A DNA stretch of 64,000 nucleotides from Camellia lanceoleosa (lineage: Eukaryota; Streptophyta; Magnoliopsida; Ericales; Theaceae): the NCBI GenBank assembly GCA_025200525.1, contig CM045761.1, positions 102,276,182-102,340,181 of the forward strand, in the 5' to 3' direction. Under the pieces are notes generated by a model. That model was not told where the DNA came from. It saw only the letters and a program-made list of their open reading frames with translations, and did no database searches. Positions 35,770 through 46,336 of the stretch are shown one piece after another; within the stretch, counting starts at the first letter, position 1, and each line of letters opens with the position of its first letter. A program made the translations under genes and the position numbers.

Positions 35770-36215
35770 GATCTAGCTTCGCAAGCTTCCTTTGATAACA
35801 TCTGATCTACTTGCCCCTAGTTCAAGGGTTGTTTCTGATCTGGCCATGCAAGCCTCACATCGTGGTTGACCATTGAACATTCTGAATCCAAGTTTAAGGT
35901 TTGAAAGCAAGGGGTCGAGTCTCGAGGCTGAGAGCGATCCTAGGCTGCACAATCTCAAGAGAGATTCCACACAGGTCTTCGTAGGACCACGCAAAACATT
36001 TTTTGAAATCTTTTAAGAAAGCGACAAATCGCTCACGCTGAAGACAGTGTAAAACCAATCTAGATCAAGCTAGGATTCTTCTCAGTACTCACATTAACAA
36101 ACATGATCTCATTCATTAAGAGCTTAGCATGCCTCTCTTTCTCTCAATTGATCAAATTTTGGAAATCCAGAGGAATTACTCCCTCTTTGTTTTCATCACA
36201 GTGTTCAAAAAGTTT
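35770..36215 (-). pseudogene. Tat-2 second RNase H and RT N-terminal remnants joined by deletion
   Basis: 35790-35915 aligns with the second RNase H of Tat-1 (47860-47990): EACMARSETTLELGASRSDVI against EACIAGLEAALELGAKRLDVI. 35916-36215 aligns with the RT N-terminal region at 49400-49690, before the catalytic core. The sequence passes directly from one to the other, so most of RT and the first RNase H, about 1.4 kb in Tat-1 terms, is missing. This makes Tat-2 non-autonomous. Confidence 0.8.
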
Positions 36216-36620
36216 TGAAAAACTTAGGTCAATACAATGACTTCAAGACACAGAAAAGACACAGTTTTTAGTCAAATACTGCCATCTTATTCAGAACTTC
36301 TGGCACAACTGGCACAAGGCAGAAGCAAACACAAGAGTGTAAAAAATCACTGCTGTTTCATTCAAATCTGTTGGCACAACTGGCTCCAAGGCAGAAATAG
36401 ACTCAAAAGAAAGCAAAAAGACAAACACAAAACAAGCAAGTGATGTCCGAGGTAACACCCCCGAAATCACCCGACTCTAACAAAACAGGACTGACTCGAT
36501 ACAACAAGACAGACCCGACTGACTCAGTACAAAAAGACTAACTCTAAATAACACAACAAGACTGACCCAATATCTAAGTCAGAAAGTACAAAAACTAGCA
36601 TTTGCAAATGCTCAAAATAG
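36216..36620 (-). other. Tat-2 spacer where protease and linker should be
   Basis: No protease motif is visible. Two copies of a (T/C)TGGCACAACTGGC segment and repeated GACTGACTC/GACTGACCC motifs occur. The interval replaces the protease and linker found in Tat-1 at 49700-52000. Confidence 0.5.
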
Positions 36621-36682
36621 TGCGTGCCATACGCCACATTTGGAGTAAACTGGGTACCATCCGCAGGTGGTTCATCCCCCGA

Positions 36683-37621
36683 TCACATCACATTATCCCC
36701 CAAGTTCACTGATCCGGTGCCGATAGACTTTGCAGAGCTTGGTGCGATGATGACCTTGTTATCAATCAGATCTTGTACTTCGTGGCGAAGACGAAAGCAA
36801 CTATTAGTGCCATGACCGGTTTGTTGATGGAAGACACAGTACTTAGCTGAGTCATGTGAGAGATGGAGGTTATTCGGGAGAGGCCAAGGCTTAAGGGGTT
36901 TGAGATGGCCTTTTTCGATCAACACACTCATGGCTTTGGATAAGGACATATAAAGCGGGGCGAAGAACCTCTGGCCTCGGGGTGGGTACTTCGAGGTTTG
37001 TGTGGTTGTGTTGGATGTACCGGCGAAAGGGTCAGCAGGTGTTGACTGGGTTTGCTAATCTCTAATAGATGTAGGACTGAAGTTAAAAGGGGTGTTTCTA
37101 GTACAACAACCCTTTTTCCAGCTTGCCCCTTGATTCAAAATACTCTCATCCTCAGTAGCGACAGTGTCATCCACAGTCTTTGCAACAACTGCAAGCACTT
37201 GTTGTTTGTTCAATCCTTTGGCTTTCAAAGCCTCAACAGCTCGTTGAAGGTGTTTATGGGGATAAATGCTTGCCCCTACCTTGTTCTTTCCACTCACCTC
37301 CACTCTGCCAAGGGATTGGGTCGCTATATTAGAGTAGAGCCCTGTCGTTGTCAACATGTCATTGCCCAGGCCTGAGATGCCTTTAGGTTGGCCATTTTCA
37401 ATTGCAGCTTGCCCCAAGATTGGAGAGCCTCTTGGCGTGAAATTTCTAGCATGCAATGTGGTCGATGACAGAACCAATATTCCAAAGGCCAAATCTGCCA
37501 CAGTTCTCTGAAGATCTTCGATCATTCTCATCAGCTTAGAAGTAGTGGGTTCACGGGTTTGAGATGATTGCGGTTCGAGTGCATTCATTATCCGTAAGTC
37601 CATGCTTTCCAAGATAAACAC
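36683..37621 (-). pseudogene. Tat-2 second gag-like module
   Basis: The minus-strand frame 37055-37621 (188 codons) starts with VFILESMDL-type text, homologous to the spacer after the zinc motif of Tat-1 gag, and then has a predicted coiled-coil-like MRMIEDLQRTVADL. After a stop (CAA to TAG-type change near 37055) it continues with FAPLYMSLSKAMSVLIEKGHLKPL and a second gag zinc motif, C-x2-H-x3-GH-x4-C (YCVFHQQTGHGTNSC) at 36780-36850. The capsid core is absent from this copy. It therefore looks like a partial duplication of gag within the element. Confidence 0.65.
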
Positions 37622-37639
37622 CTCAGGCTAGGGTAGATG

Positions 37640-37942
37640 GGCCGGGGTGATGTATATGCTCGGATTGTAGGTAGATGGCAATATATGGATGAGGTTGAGG
37701 TAGGCAGGAGATGTTTGGTCATTGGGGTCTGGAGGTGGAGCTATAGTCTAGCTGTCGATGAGATTCTGGACCTCATGACGAAGACGATAGCAACGATCGG
37801 TGCCATGACCGTGCTGTTGATGATACACGCAGTATTTTGAGGGGTTATGCCTGGCAGGGAGTAGGTGAGGCAGAGGTTGAGGATCAAGGGGTTTGAGATG
37901 CCCTCTTTCCATCAAGACTTTTAGTACAATGGTTAGGCTCAT
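37640..37942 (-). pseudogene. Tat-2 gag C-terminal part, cut by Tat-1
   Basis: The minus frame gives LTIVLKVLMERGHLKPL and the zinc motif YCVYHQQHGHGTDRCYRLRHEVQNLID, then SIYITPAHLP, as in Tat-1 gag (52300-52620). It begins at the left TSD CTCAT of Tat-1 and is in phase with 58874 onward on the other side. A stop (CCC TAG) follows ITPAHLP. Confidence 0.85.
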
Positions 37943-40900
37943 TGTAGACGTCCCCGAACGTCCCGGGAGGATGAATCCCGTTCTGTTCATTTGGGCTTAC
38001 TACAGTTTAGACTCAAATTGTCACGGTTCTTAATATGAACCAAAGAGTCCAAATCCGGCAAATCGTTTTGAGAAAACAGATTTTTAGTAAAGTAGTGCCA
38101 AACATGGACTGCTTTGCCAGATACAGAGTCGCCACCTAAATATTTGTTTTGGGGGAATTTAGGAAACCCTGACTCGTTTGCCTAAGGCCACGTGTCCGTC
38201 ATCACCAGAGTTGCCTCGGCTCGGGAACTTGGGTATGATTGGGGAAGGTCAGCTATGAACACCCCCTCTCGCCCGATCCGAAGATCGGCCTCTACTAACC
38301 ATGATATCCAATTTTGAAAACATTATATGCTCTTATTCCGGTTATTAGCCTAGAATTACTATATTATGCGCGCAGCAAGCAAGAATAGACCAAATCGCCT
38401 AAATTTGAACAAAACATTTCATGTTTGTTTTGAAAATGGTATGCTACTAGCAAGTAGGCTAAAATGCAGGTTTTGCCACCCTCGAGTGGGCTTTTAGAAA
38501 AGATGGTTTTGCCACTATCCAGTTGGCTTTAAAACTCGCAGTTTTAATGCATTATTCCAATTTAAGTAATTTGACCTCCATCCACAGGCATCCAAACAGT
38601 TATATCACATAAGCAACTAGCCTCATGGTAATCATGCTATCATGTTAACATTCCCACGCATGCGGTGTGCTAAAGCATAAAAGCTTACCTAGTACTCCAA
38701 GCCAAAACAGAAACTAGTTAGTAATCATATGCATGACCCTAATTCATGTTAAGATGGCTAATGCAACACATGCAGGATGTAGCTAGAACAGGCTCGGCTA
38801 CCCTAAAGATGGCATGTGAAATGCTACAACTAACAAGTATTCAACTTGGAATTTGAAATACAAGTGCAGTTAGCATGATGTGTTGAGCCCGATGCATGTA
38901 AGACAAATGTATGGATGCACGCATGAATATCATAAGGTATGCTAGTTCAAATATGACCTAATACTAACAATTGAAAGCAGGTAAGTAAAAGGGAGAAAGA
39001 AGTGGGGGTTGGAAGACATACACACACTCATGTACACTTATTACACAATGGCCCTCACTCAGAGGGATCAAAAGAATATACAGGCCAAATAACAAATTAA
39101 CTATCCTAACTAATTAATTATTACAGACCCTTCATTAATTAAAAAAATAATTACAAAATAAAATGTGAAGCATAAAGAGACTGCCACAGCTCTGCCTCGG
39201 AATGCGCAAATGATGCATGTTTGACTCGTCTTGCCCGGAAACTCGCTGCCATAGCATTGCTGCCTTTGTTTACACTGCCCAGCTCCTCTGAAGACTGTGA
39301 AAATTCCTGGGGCACCTCTGAACCACTTCCTGATCACCCCGGAATACCACCGGCCAGTGCAAAGTACCACCGGCCATGGGAACATTCTTGTCGGCCAAAT
39401 GTTGGGCCACCAGCCAGCCAGAGATGGTCGGTCGGCACTGTATGTGGCCGGCCGGCCATCTCTTGCTGCAAATCCTGCAGTTGACAGCAACAGAGGGCAA
39501 GCAGTGTATGGCATGGAATTTTCAAGCAAATGTAAGCATGGCCACACTCCCTATCATGCAATGGACTCAAGGGGGCATGACCCTCAACCCTCGGGCCACC
39601 AATTATGCATTTTGATGCATGATGGCCTAAGAGGCCAAGCTTGCAACTTAATGTAAAATGCATGCAACAAACAAATAAATACCGACACCTTATCATGTTG
39701 AGATCAAAGGCATCGGCGACCGAGGATTGAGACATGTTTCGTCACTTTGAGTACGAACACTTCCCAATCCTCATGCTTGGTTTGACACCCCAAACCAAGT
39801 AATGCAATGCATGTATACAAACATGGCTCAAAATGCGACATGAGGCTAAGAAGAAAAGCATGCCAAATCCAATGTATCCTAAGCATACAAGTTAAGCTAA
39901 TGCGATATAAACATGCCAAATATGCAACAAGTATATGAGATGCAATTAGCTAAACACTATGCAAACATGCAAGTATGATGCTATGCAAGCATGATCCCAA
40001 AGCAATGCAACATGATCATGTAATGGTGGACCTAAAACCCAAAGGGCAGACCTCAGCCCACTCCCAAAACAGTGACCAAAAATGCCCAAAATTGTGGACA
40101 AATGCTTGTGCAAGCATGCATACCAATAGGCCCAAGACAAGGAGCATTCCACTACAACTACACCAAACACTTATGGCATGAACTTTTCAATACAAAACAA
40201 AGTTTCAACATGAAAATGAGCCCCCAAAACCCACTGATATGGCAGCCCCAAAGACTTAAACACCTAAGCATGCCCCAATGCTCATTTCAAGGCATAACAA
40301 AACAACTTTTCAAGGCATGAAAGTAATGATAAATGTAAGCATACAAGCATGGATTAGGGACTGAAATGGCATGTGAGATGACTCCAAAGCATTGAAACAA
40401 CCCAACTAAGGCATGCTTATGACTCACACACTCAAGGCTCACAAGCCAAAATACAAAGGGGCTATACCAAACATGGCAAATATGATCAAAACAGTGCCTA
40501 ACAGACCTCAAGCATGATGAAACATGACCAAAAGCTTCACAAAGCTAGGGAAAAAAATGCAAGCATGATGGTCTAATGGCTAAATGCATTTTTAGGCAAA
40601 ATAAGGATATACAAAGCAAGTATATCAAATATGAAAGGGGCCATTAATCCAACTGAAAATAGAGACATAATATGACCCAATAACATACAAAAACCTCTGA
40701 AATGGAGCCAAAGACAACTACTCATGTATGCTACCATTATGAGCCAAAAATATGGACAAAAGAGAGACTAAGGGAGAGGGGTGTCCCTCCCCTATACAAG
40801 ACCTCAAAACCTCTTCTTCACCACTAAAAATCCGCTGGATTTCAGTGGTGAGAAGGCCAACACACCAAGGTAACCAAAGCTTAAAGAAGAAAGCACTAAA

Positions 40901-41991
40901 GGGGCCAAACAAGGCCTAAGAAGGGGAGATCGACCCCCAACAACAAAGTGACCTTAATAAAGTATCTTAAGCATGCAAATACAAGACTTTTTTCAATCAT
41001 ACACAAAGTCTAAAATAGTAAGCAAGATAGGCTAAAGGTTAGTGCAAGATTGGGGAATATAAAGCAAGATTGTTGCCCTTGAAGAACACTTCAAGAACAG
41101 CAAGCTCAGACCCCTTCTTCTGATCAAAATCACTCTAAAATTCCATGAACAAACCCTCCAAGCCTCCCAAGTCGAAGTATGGTGTAATGGTGTGTGTCTT
41201 AGTGCAAAACCAAGGTCAAAAAACACTTTTAGGCTTCCAAACACACACAAAATGAAGAGAGAGAGAGAGAGAGAGAGATATAGAGAGAGAAGGTGTATAT
41301 ATCAGAGTATATATGTAAGCTCTGGTTTTTTGCTGAACCAAGACAAAGGAGGGGGTTGATCTCTTATATAGATAATGAAATGGTGCTAAGCTTCTCAAAG
41401 AAGCCAAATGAGAAGGGTCAAGAGGGTCAAGGCTTCCAATGGAAGCTAACCCAAAGGTGCAAGCTTCTTGAGAAAGCTAAGACAAAGGGGTCAAGCTTCC
41501 TCAAGAAGCTTGAGCAAAGGGTGCAGGAAAAAGGGGTCAAAGGGTGCAAAACAGCCACACTCGTGCATAGGGAGGAGGGTCAATGCATTCCAGCTGGCAC
41601 AGCTGGCATGCATTATGCCTGAAAAAGGCAAAAAGGTGATACCGGCCTGAAAAGGAGTCCATCAGCCAAACATATGGTCGGCCGGCCACACCAAATGCCA
41701 ACCAGCCAATGGTATGTTTCACCAATGGCCGGTGGCCTCAAAACATGGCCGGTGGCCTCAAGCCATCGCCGGTGGGTGCCAGGGGTAACAAGCTACTCTC
41801 TACTCTCAGAAACAAAAACACAAGTGTTTGGTGCAAAACCAAACACAGAACAATCGAGTTGAGAGATCCTGAAGCAAGGCGCGTAGCCGAGACCTCCGGG
41901 AACTCAAAACGAAACACGAACGTGGGTAATTGCCAAGTGTTCCAACGGTGACGTCCAAGTCTTGAGGACGGTCAAAAATGGGGTGTCTACA
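37943..41991 (-). repeat. Tat-1 3' LTR
   Basis: It matches 54817-58873 almost throughout. It contains a (GA)n microsatellite at about 41254-41290, GGCCGG-type motif clusters (39345-39465, 41640-41790) and a PBS-like CAGAGTCGCCA at 38124-38134. A block at about 39404-39492 differs strongly from the other LTR. It is non-coding. Confidence 0.92.
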
Positions 41992-42006
41992 ATTGCCCCT
42001 CTTTTA
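41992..42006 (-). other. Tat-1 polypurine tract
   Basis: The minus strand reads AAAAGAGGGGCAAT immediately before the LTR start TGTAGACACCCC. Confidence 0.82.
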
Positions 42007-42477
42007 TAGAACTCGAAAGTCATAACAATGACGGGAGTAATTTTCAAAGCCTAGAGACGACCCATTTTTGACAAGGCCGAAGACTTGGACAAAGCATACA
42101 TGCTGCAGATAAAGATATGCGCCCGAAGGCAGGGGCAAAATGCAATCGACAATGCAAGAAGCTGAGCATAACTTATGATCATGCAAAGAAAGCTGTAACG
42201 AAACATAACAATACAACAGTTTTAAGCTAGCATACACCAAACTACACTACAATGCAGTGAGAATGTAAGAGAATCATGTAATTCTCGCTACGTTTCACGT
42301 GAAGAATAAAATACCTGTGCGGTTCGTCTGGTCGTGCCAGCTTCAAATGAACCGTACATACAATATCGTGCCTGAAAAAGAAAGAGAACTTAACAGGTAC
42401 AATATTGTTAGCAACATGCACATCAATGCATTTGAAAGTGCGTGACAACGCAGAACAAGTGGGAAGCATAACAATGC
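42007..42477 (-). other. Tat-1 3' region next to PPT, non-coding
   Basis: The first 80 bp are conserved with Tat-2 (28264-28350). The rest has no recognisable gene and leads into the tandem array. Confidence 0.55.
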
Positions 42478-43318
42478 TGTGAAGGCACAAACACATGTAA
42501 GTAAAGAACCCGCGACAACGTGCACAATGTGTATGAAGGAATTTGAACACATGTAAGTAAAGCATAACGTGACAACGCATGCAATGTGTTATAGAAATTT
42601 GAACACATGTAAGTAAAGCATAACGCGACAACACATGCAATGTGTATAGAAATTTGAACACATGTAAGTAAAGCATAATGCAACAACGCATGCAATGTGT
42701 ATAAAAGAAACTTGAACACATGTAAGTAAAGCGATGCACGTATGCATGCAATGTGTATAAAAATTTGAACACATGTAAGTAAAGCATAACGCGACAACGC
42801 ATGCAATGTGTATAAAAGAAGCTTGAACACATGTAAGTAAAGCGATGCACGTATGCATGCAATGTGTATAAAAATTTGAACACATGTAAGTAAAGCATAA
42901 CGCGACAACGCATGCAATGTGTATAAAAGGAACTTGAACACATGTAAATAAAGCGATGCACGTATGCATGCAATGTGTATAAAAATTTGAACACATGTAA
43001 GTAAAGCATAACGCGACAACGCATGCAATGTGTATAAAAGGAACTTGAACACATGTAAGTAAAGCGGCGCACGTATGCATGCAATGTGTATAAAAATTTG
43101 AACACATGTAAGTAAAGCATAACGCGACAACGCATGTAATGTGTATAAAAGGAACTTGAACACATGTAAGTAAAGCGATGCACGTATGCATGCAATGTGT
43201 ATAAAAATTTGAACACATGTAAGTAAAGCATAACGCGACAACGCATGCAATGTGTATAAAAGGAACTTGAACACATGTAAGTAAAGCGATGCACATATGC
43301 ATGCAATGTGTATAGAGG
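42478..43318. repeat. Tat-1 tandem array, 111-bp dimeric unit
   Basis: Two related subunits of 58 and 53 bp alternate. Both start GAACACATGTAAGTAAAGC; one continues ATAACGCGACAACGCATGC and the other GATGCACGTATGCATGC. Both then have AATGTGTATAAAA. The dimer repeats at 42714, 42825, 42936 and onward with an exact 111-bp step; earlier units (42488-42713) are simpler. Because 111 is a multiple of three, long minus-strand frames stay open, but these are repeat artefacts. Confidence 0.92.
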
Positions 43319-44340
43319 CACTTGAAGGATGGTAAAGACAAGTTACTCATGATGTTGAAATTCAAAGCACTACAATACAGTATAATTGGAGCAACTTGTG
43401 GAGTGCACCAGATGCAAAAGGATACGGGAAGGGGCGTTCCTCGCACGTATGGAGCACCGCTCAAAGAAAACACGGCCTGAGGTCAACTCGAAAGCCTACT
43501 AATGTTCCGAGAAAGTGCACTTCTTTGCACCGTCTTGAGTAATGAAGGTGCCACACCAAACAATTGACTTGAACAAGGGCGCGGGAGGTGCATCGACCAC
43601 AAGAGGAGGTTATCGATATCAACCCCGATACTCTGCTGCCCTACACTCTTTTTGCTTTACTTTCCTTTTTACTGGTAGTTTAAGCACATTGTGCTGCCTC
43701 AGGCAGGTTTTATTTTCAAAATAGTGTACATTTTGCGAAATACATGATGGAAATGAAACAGCTATTTTGTTCGAAAGGTGTTGCCTTTGTACTTTCTATG
43801 CATCACATCACGTGGTATCACATAACAATGTGAATGTAATTGAAAGAATTCGTTTGAAAATGGAGCACTTATCGTAATAATCAGGTAGTGAACTGACTTA
43901 CAACTCGATAAGCAAAACAAAGAGACTCGATAAAACCAACCAAGTGCGAGTACAACTCGATAAGCAAATCAAAGACTTAAAAAGAGTGAAATACAACTCG
44001 ATAAGAAAATGTACAATAACTCGATAAGCAAAAGGGCGTGACCCCACAAGAATCGATCACCGGAGGGTATTGGTAGAGGTTCTAACCACAATCCCTTAGC
44101 ATGTTCAACTCATAAACAGCTCATGGAACAAGAAGTAAGGCCATCGACTAGAGGTAAAGGCCATCGGCCATGGGAAATGGCCATCGGCCAAAAGTGGTGG
44201 TCGGTCGGCACTATATTTAGCCAGCCGGCCACAAATTGCCAGAACTAGCAGAATACTAACATCTGTCCTCCACCCAGCCTTATCTTCTACAAAAGGCCTC
44301 AGCTTCGTAGTTTTACTCAATTCACCACTAATTTGTTCCA
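43319..44340. other. Tat-1 3' region with AACTCGATAAG repeats, non-coding
   Basis: Five or six copies of ACTCGATAAGCAAA or close variants lie at 43905-44035, followed by GGCCATCGGCCA-type repeats at 44140-44230 like those of the LTRs. No supported gene. Confidence 0.6.
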
Positions 44341-45631
44341 TATGGAAGAGTTTCTTGTCCAGAATCTCTCAGCTTGGATTAACAACTTGGATGGCTGAGA
44401 AAAGCTAAATTTCCGGGGCTTCGGCATAAACGCACTATTCACTTTGCATCGTGCTCCGCTGCATCTTCCATTTCTCCATGCCGCGGCAAGGTTTTGGAAT
44501 CCGGTGACACATGTTTTTAGCTTTGGCGGGCAAGAGGTATGTCCTACCTTTTGAGGATTTCCAAGCTTTAATGGAGTCCGAGCGCAACGAAGAGATCCTG
44601 CCCTAACTTCGTTTTGGCCATGCCCAAGCCTTAGGACAAATGTGTGGGCTCTCAATACCCGACGCTCGATCTTTGATTTGTGACGGAATGCTGGATATTC
44701 CGAGTTTGATTTGCCGTTTTTCTAATGCCGGTGATCGCGGTGACCATCATTGGCAAGGTTTTCGGCAACACGCACTTTGTTTGTGCATGCTATCTCATTT
44801 CTTACTCGCCTCAGGCTCTGGAGGATCTAGTGTCCGGTTGATCGAGGTTGCCCAAGGTTTGAAGGAGGGTAAGAGTTGCATCGCCATGACTCTGGCTGAG
44901 ACGTTGATGGGCTTGGACACTTTCCATTGCCATGAAACGACCAAATTTGCAGGAAGTCCACTACTGCTGCAGGTAAAGTTTCCCACCCAATCTCACATAT
45001 GTATTGCTCACATCACTCGGCCCTCAAGCTCGGTTTTTCTCACAAAGCCCTCTTCTTACTTTTTCTCTCATCGTACATCTCTCTATTCTTTATTCTCTCA
45101 TTTTTCATACCTCCCCAGGTATGGTTGATGGACAAGTTGCGGGCTGTGGACTCTTGCCCAGCTTACTCAGCTCGCGGTTACTTCTTCAGGTGACGCCTAG
45201 TCGATGCCCTTGATGAGGGTTGGTGGTTTGACTGGATGTGCAGCTTGTCCGCAGACCGCATTGCTTGGCGGTGCCCTTAGCTCAATCTACCGGCAATGGG
45301 CTATAGCATGACCCGCCAACTTGGGATTCAGTTGATTGGCTTGACTCACTGTGTGTTCTACTTCCCATTCCGGTTCCAACGCCAGTTTGGTCATGATCAG
45401 ACTTGTCCACCAGAGGGGATAGAATATCTGGCTACATTCTCGATCCGAGGTGCACAGCTTGCCCGGTATACGACAGCATGGAGGACTAGAGAGCTCCTTG
45501 CCCCTGCTCCCACTTTCAGTTGCATTTTGTCTGATGAGTGCATAGATTGGCTCAATGAAGAGGCACAGAGTGGGCCTAGCTTGGCATCAGAGGCTTCGAC
45601 CAGCTCTAGGAGGGGGCGCAAGAATATCTGA
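44341..45631 (+). pseudogene. Antisense intron-containing gene in Tat-1, plant mobile domain/DUF7745-like
   Basis: On the strand opposite to gag-pol, a protein-like reading runs from 44341: FLHAAARFWNPVTHVFSFGG, then CPTF-E-F, ALCLCMLSHFLL, LAETLMGLD and GSPLLLQ. It continues after a GT-AG interval of 147 bases (44973-45119, pyrimidine-rich before CAG) as VWLMDKL in phase, then IGLTHCVFYFPFRFQRQFG and a basic C-terminal tail ending at 45631. Family resemblance to plant mobile domain or DUF7745 proteins is from memory of their WDP..FRFG..E..PT and RQFG..Q..P patterns. Breaks seen: a stop near 44395, an extra T in TTTT at 44549-44552, a stop at 44604, a TAG at 45278 replacing Trp, and a frame change near 45190. 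Extra ORFs, sense or antisense, are known from Tat-lineage elements. Confidence 0.6.
44973..45119 (+). other. Putative spliceosomal intron of the antisense gene
   Basis: It starts GTAAAG after CTGCAG and ends CCTCCCCAG, with pyrimidine-rich sequence before the acceptor. Joining the flanks keeps the reading phase. A matching interval exists in Tat-2 (31504-31651). It points to an ancestor gene transcribed on the plus strand. Confidence 0.65.
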
Positions 45632-46118
45632 CTTATCTATGCCCCAGATTTATTGCTTTATTAGTACTTCCAAGTTTTCTTTATGAATGTAATAAAAAGC
45701 AATGTCAATTTGTATGCAAGAGCAGGAGAACTCTGTATTGAAATCAATGAAATTGAAGGTTGTGGTACTAAAAATTTCCCGTTTTGGTCCAGAAATGGTC
45801 TTAGTTGTAAAAAGATTAATTTGAACGAAGTCAACTTTTATTAAAACTTTTCAAAACCATTTTCGGTATGGATCAGAACTAGACAAGCATGAGACCTGTC
45901 ACTGGGATGCACAATCCCGGATTCTAGCAACTGGAAAGTTGCCTCTAGTTTGAGCAGCATCGTAGTACTTCACAGCAACGAAAAGTTGCCCCTAGTCTTA
46001 AAAGCACTACACCGGAGATCACAACCGAACTCTTGAATGCCGAATAAACAAAGATGACCAGAATGCTCAAATGAACAAAGTTGATCGGAGAAAAGTTTAC
46101 AGCTAAACTTCAGGATGA
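45632..46118. other. Tat-1 region between antisense gene and pol end
   Basis: Non-coding. It contains a degenerate pair of CAACGAAAAGTTGCCCCTAG-type repeats (45925-46005), also present in Tat-2, and AAATGGTC/AAAATTTCC segments shared with 32290-32340. No ORF is supported. Confidence 0.55.
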
Positions 46119-46336
46119 AGTTGCCTACGTATCCCAAAGATGGGAATCAAGCCTTACGTAGTTCTGGCCTGGGTTCACTCGAGTATTTTCACTCTCCTTT
46201 TGCGCTCTAACTTTTGCCAAGGCCGCCCTTTGCGGGTTTTCAGCCTTGCGAGCTCAGTTTTTATGATTTCAAATTTTTCTTGCTCTAACTTTTGCCTAGG
46301 TCGCCCTTCGGGTTTTCGGCCTAGCAAGCCTCTCAG
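46119..46336 (-). other. Conserved non-coding block 3' of Tat-1 integrase
   Basis: It contains the TACGTA block (46119-46166), where TACGTATCCC faces GGGAATCA...TACGTA and could fold as a hairpin. Two copies of GCTCTAACTTTTGCC(A/T)AGG follow, each with CGCCC and GGGTTTTC (46206, 46282). It is shared with Tat-2 at 35189-35470. Function unknown. Confidence 0.65.

Noticed and set aside
39110..39735. Overlapping ORFs in the Tat-1 LTR, repeated at 56010-56621
   Set aside because: They lie in LTR sequence on both strands and change frame between the two LTR copies.
42478..43318. CRISPR-like alternation of repeat and spacer
   Set aside because: The spacers are themselves repeated and similar, the locus is in a plant retrotransposon and no cas genes exist.
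42242..43473. Long overlapping minus-strand open frames (280-360 codons)
   Set aside because: They translate the 111-bp tandem repeat in several frames at once; period divisible by three explains the absence of stops.
45397..45621. Minus-strand frame opposite the antisense gene end
   Set aside because: It has no motif, whereas the plus strand aligns with the second exon pattern.
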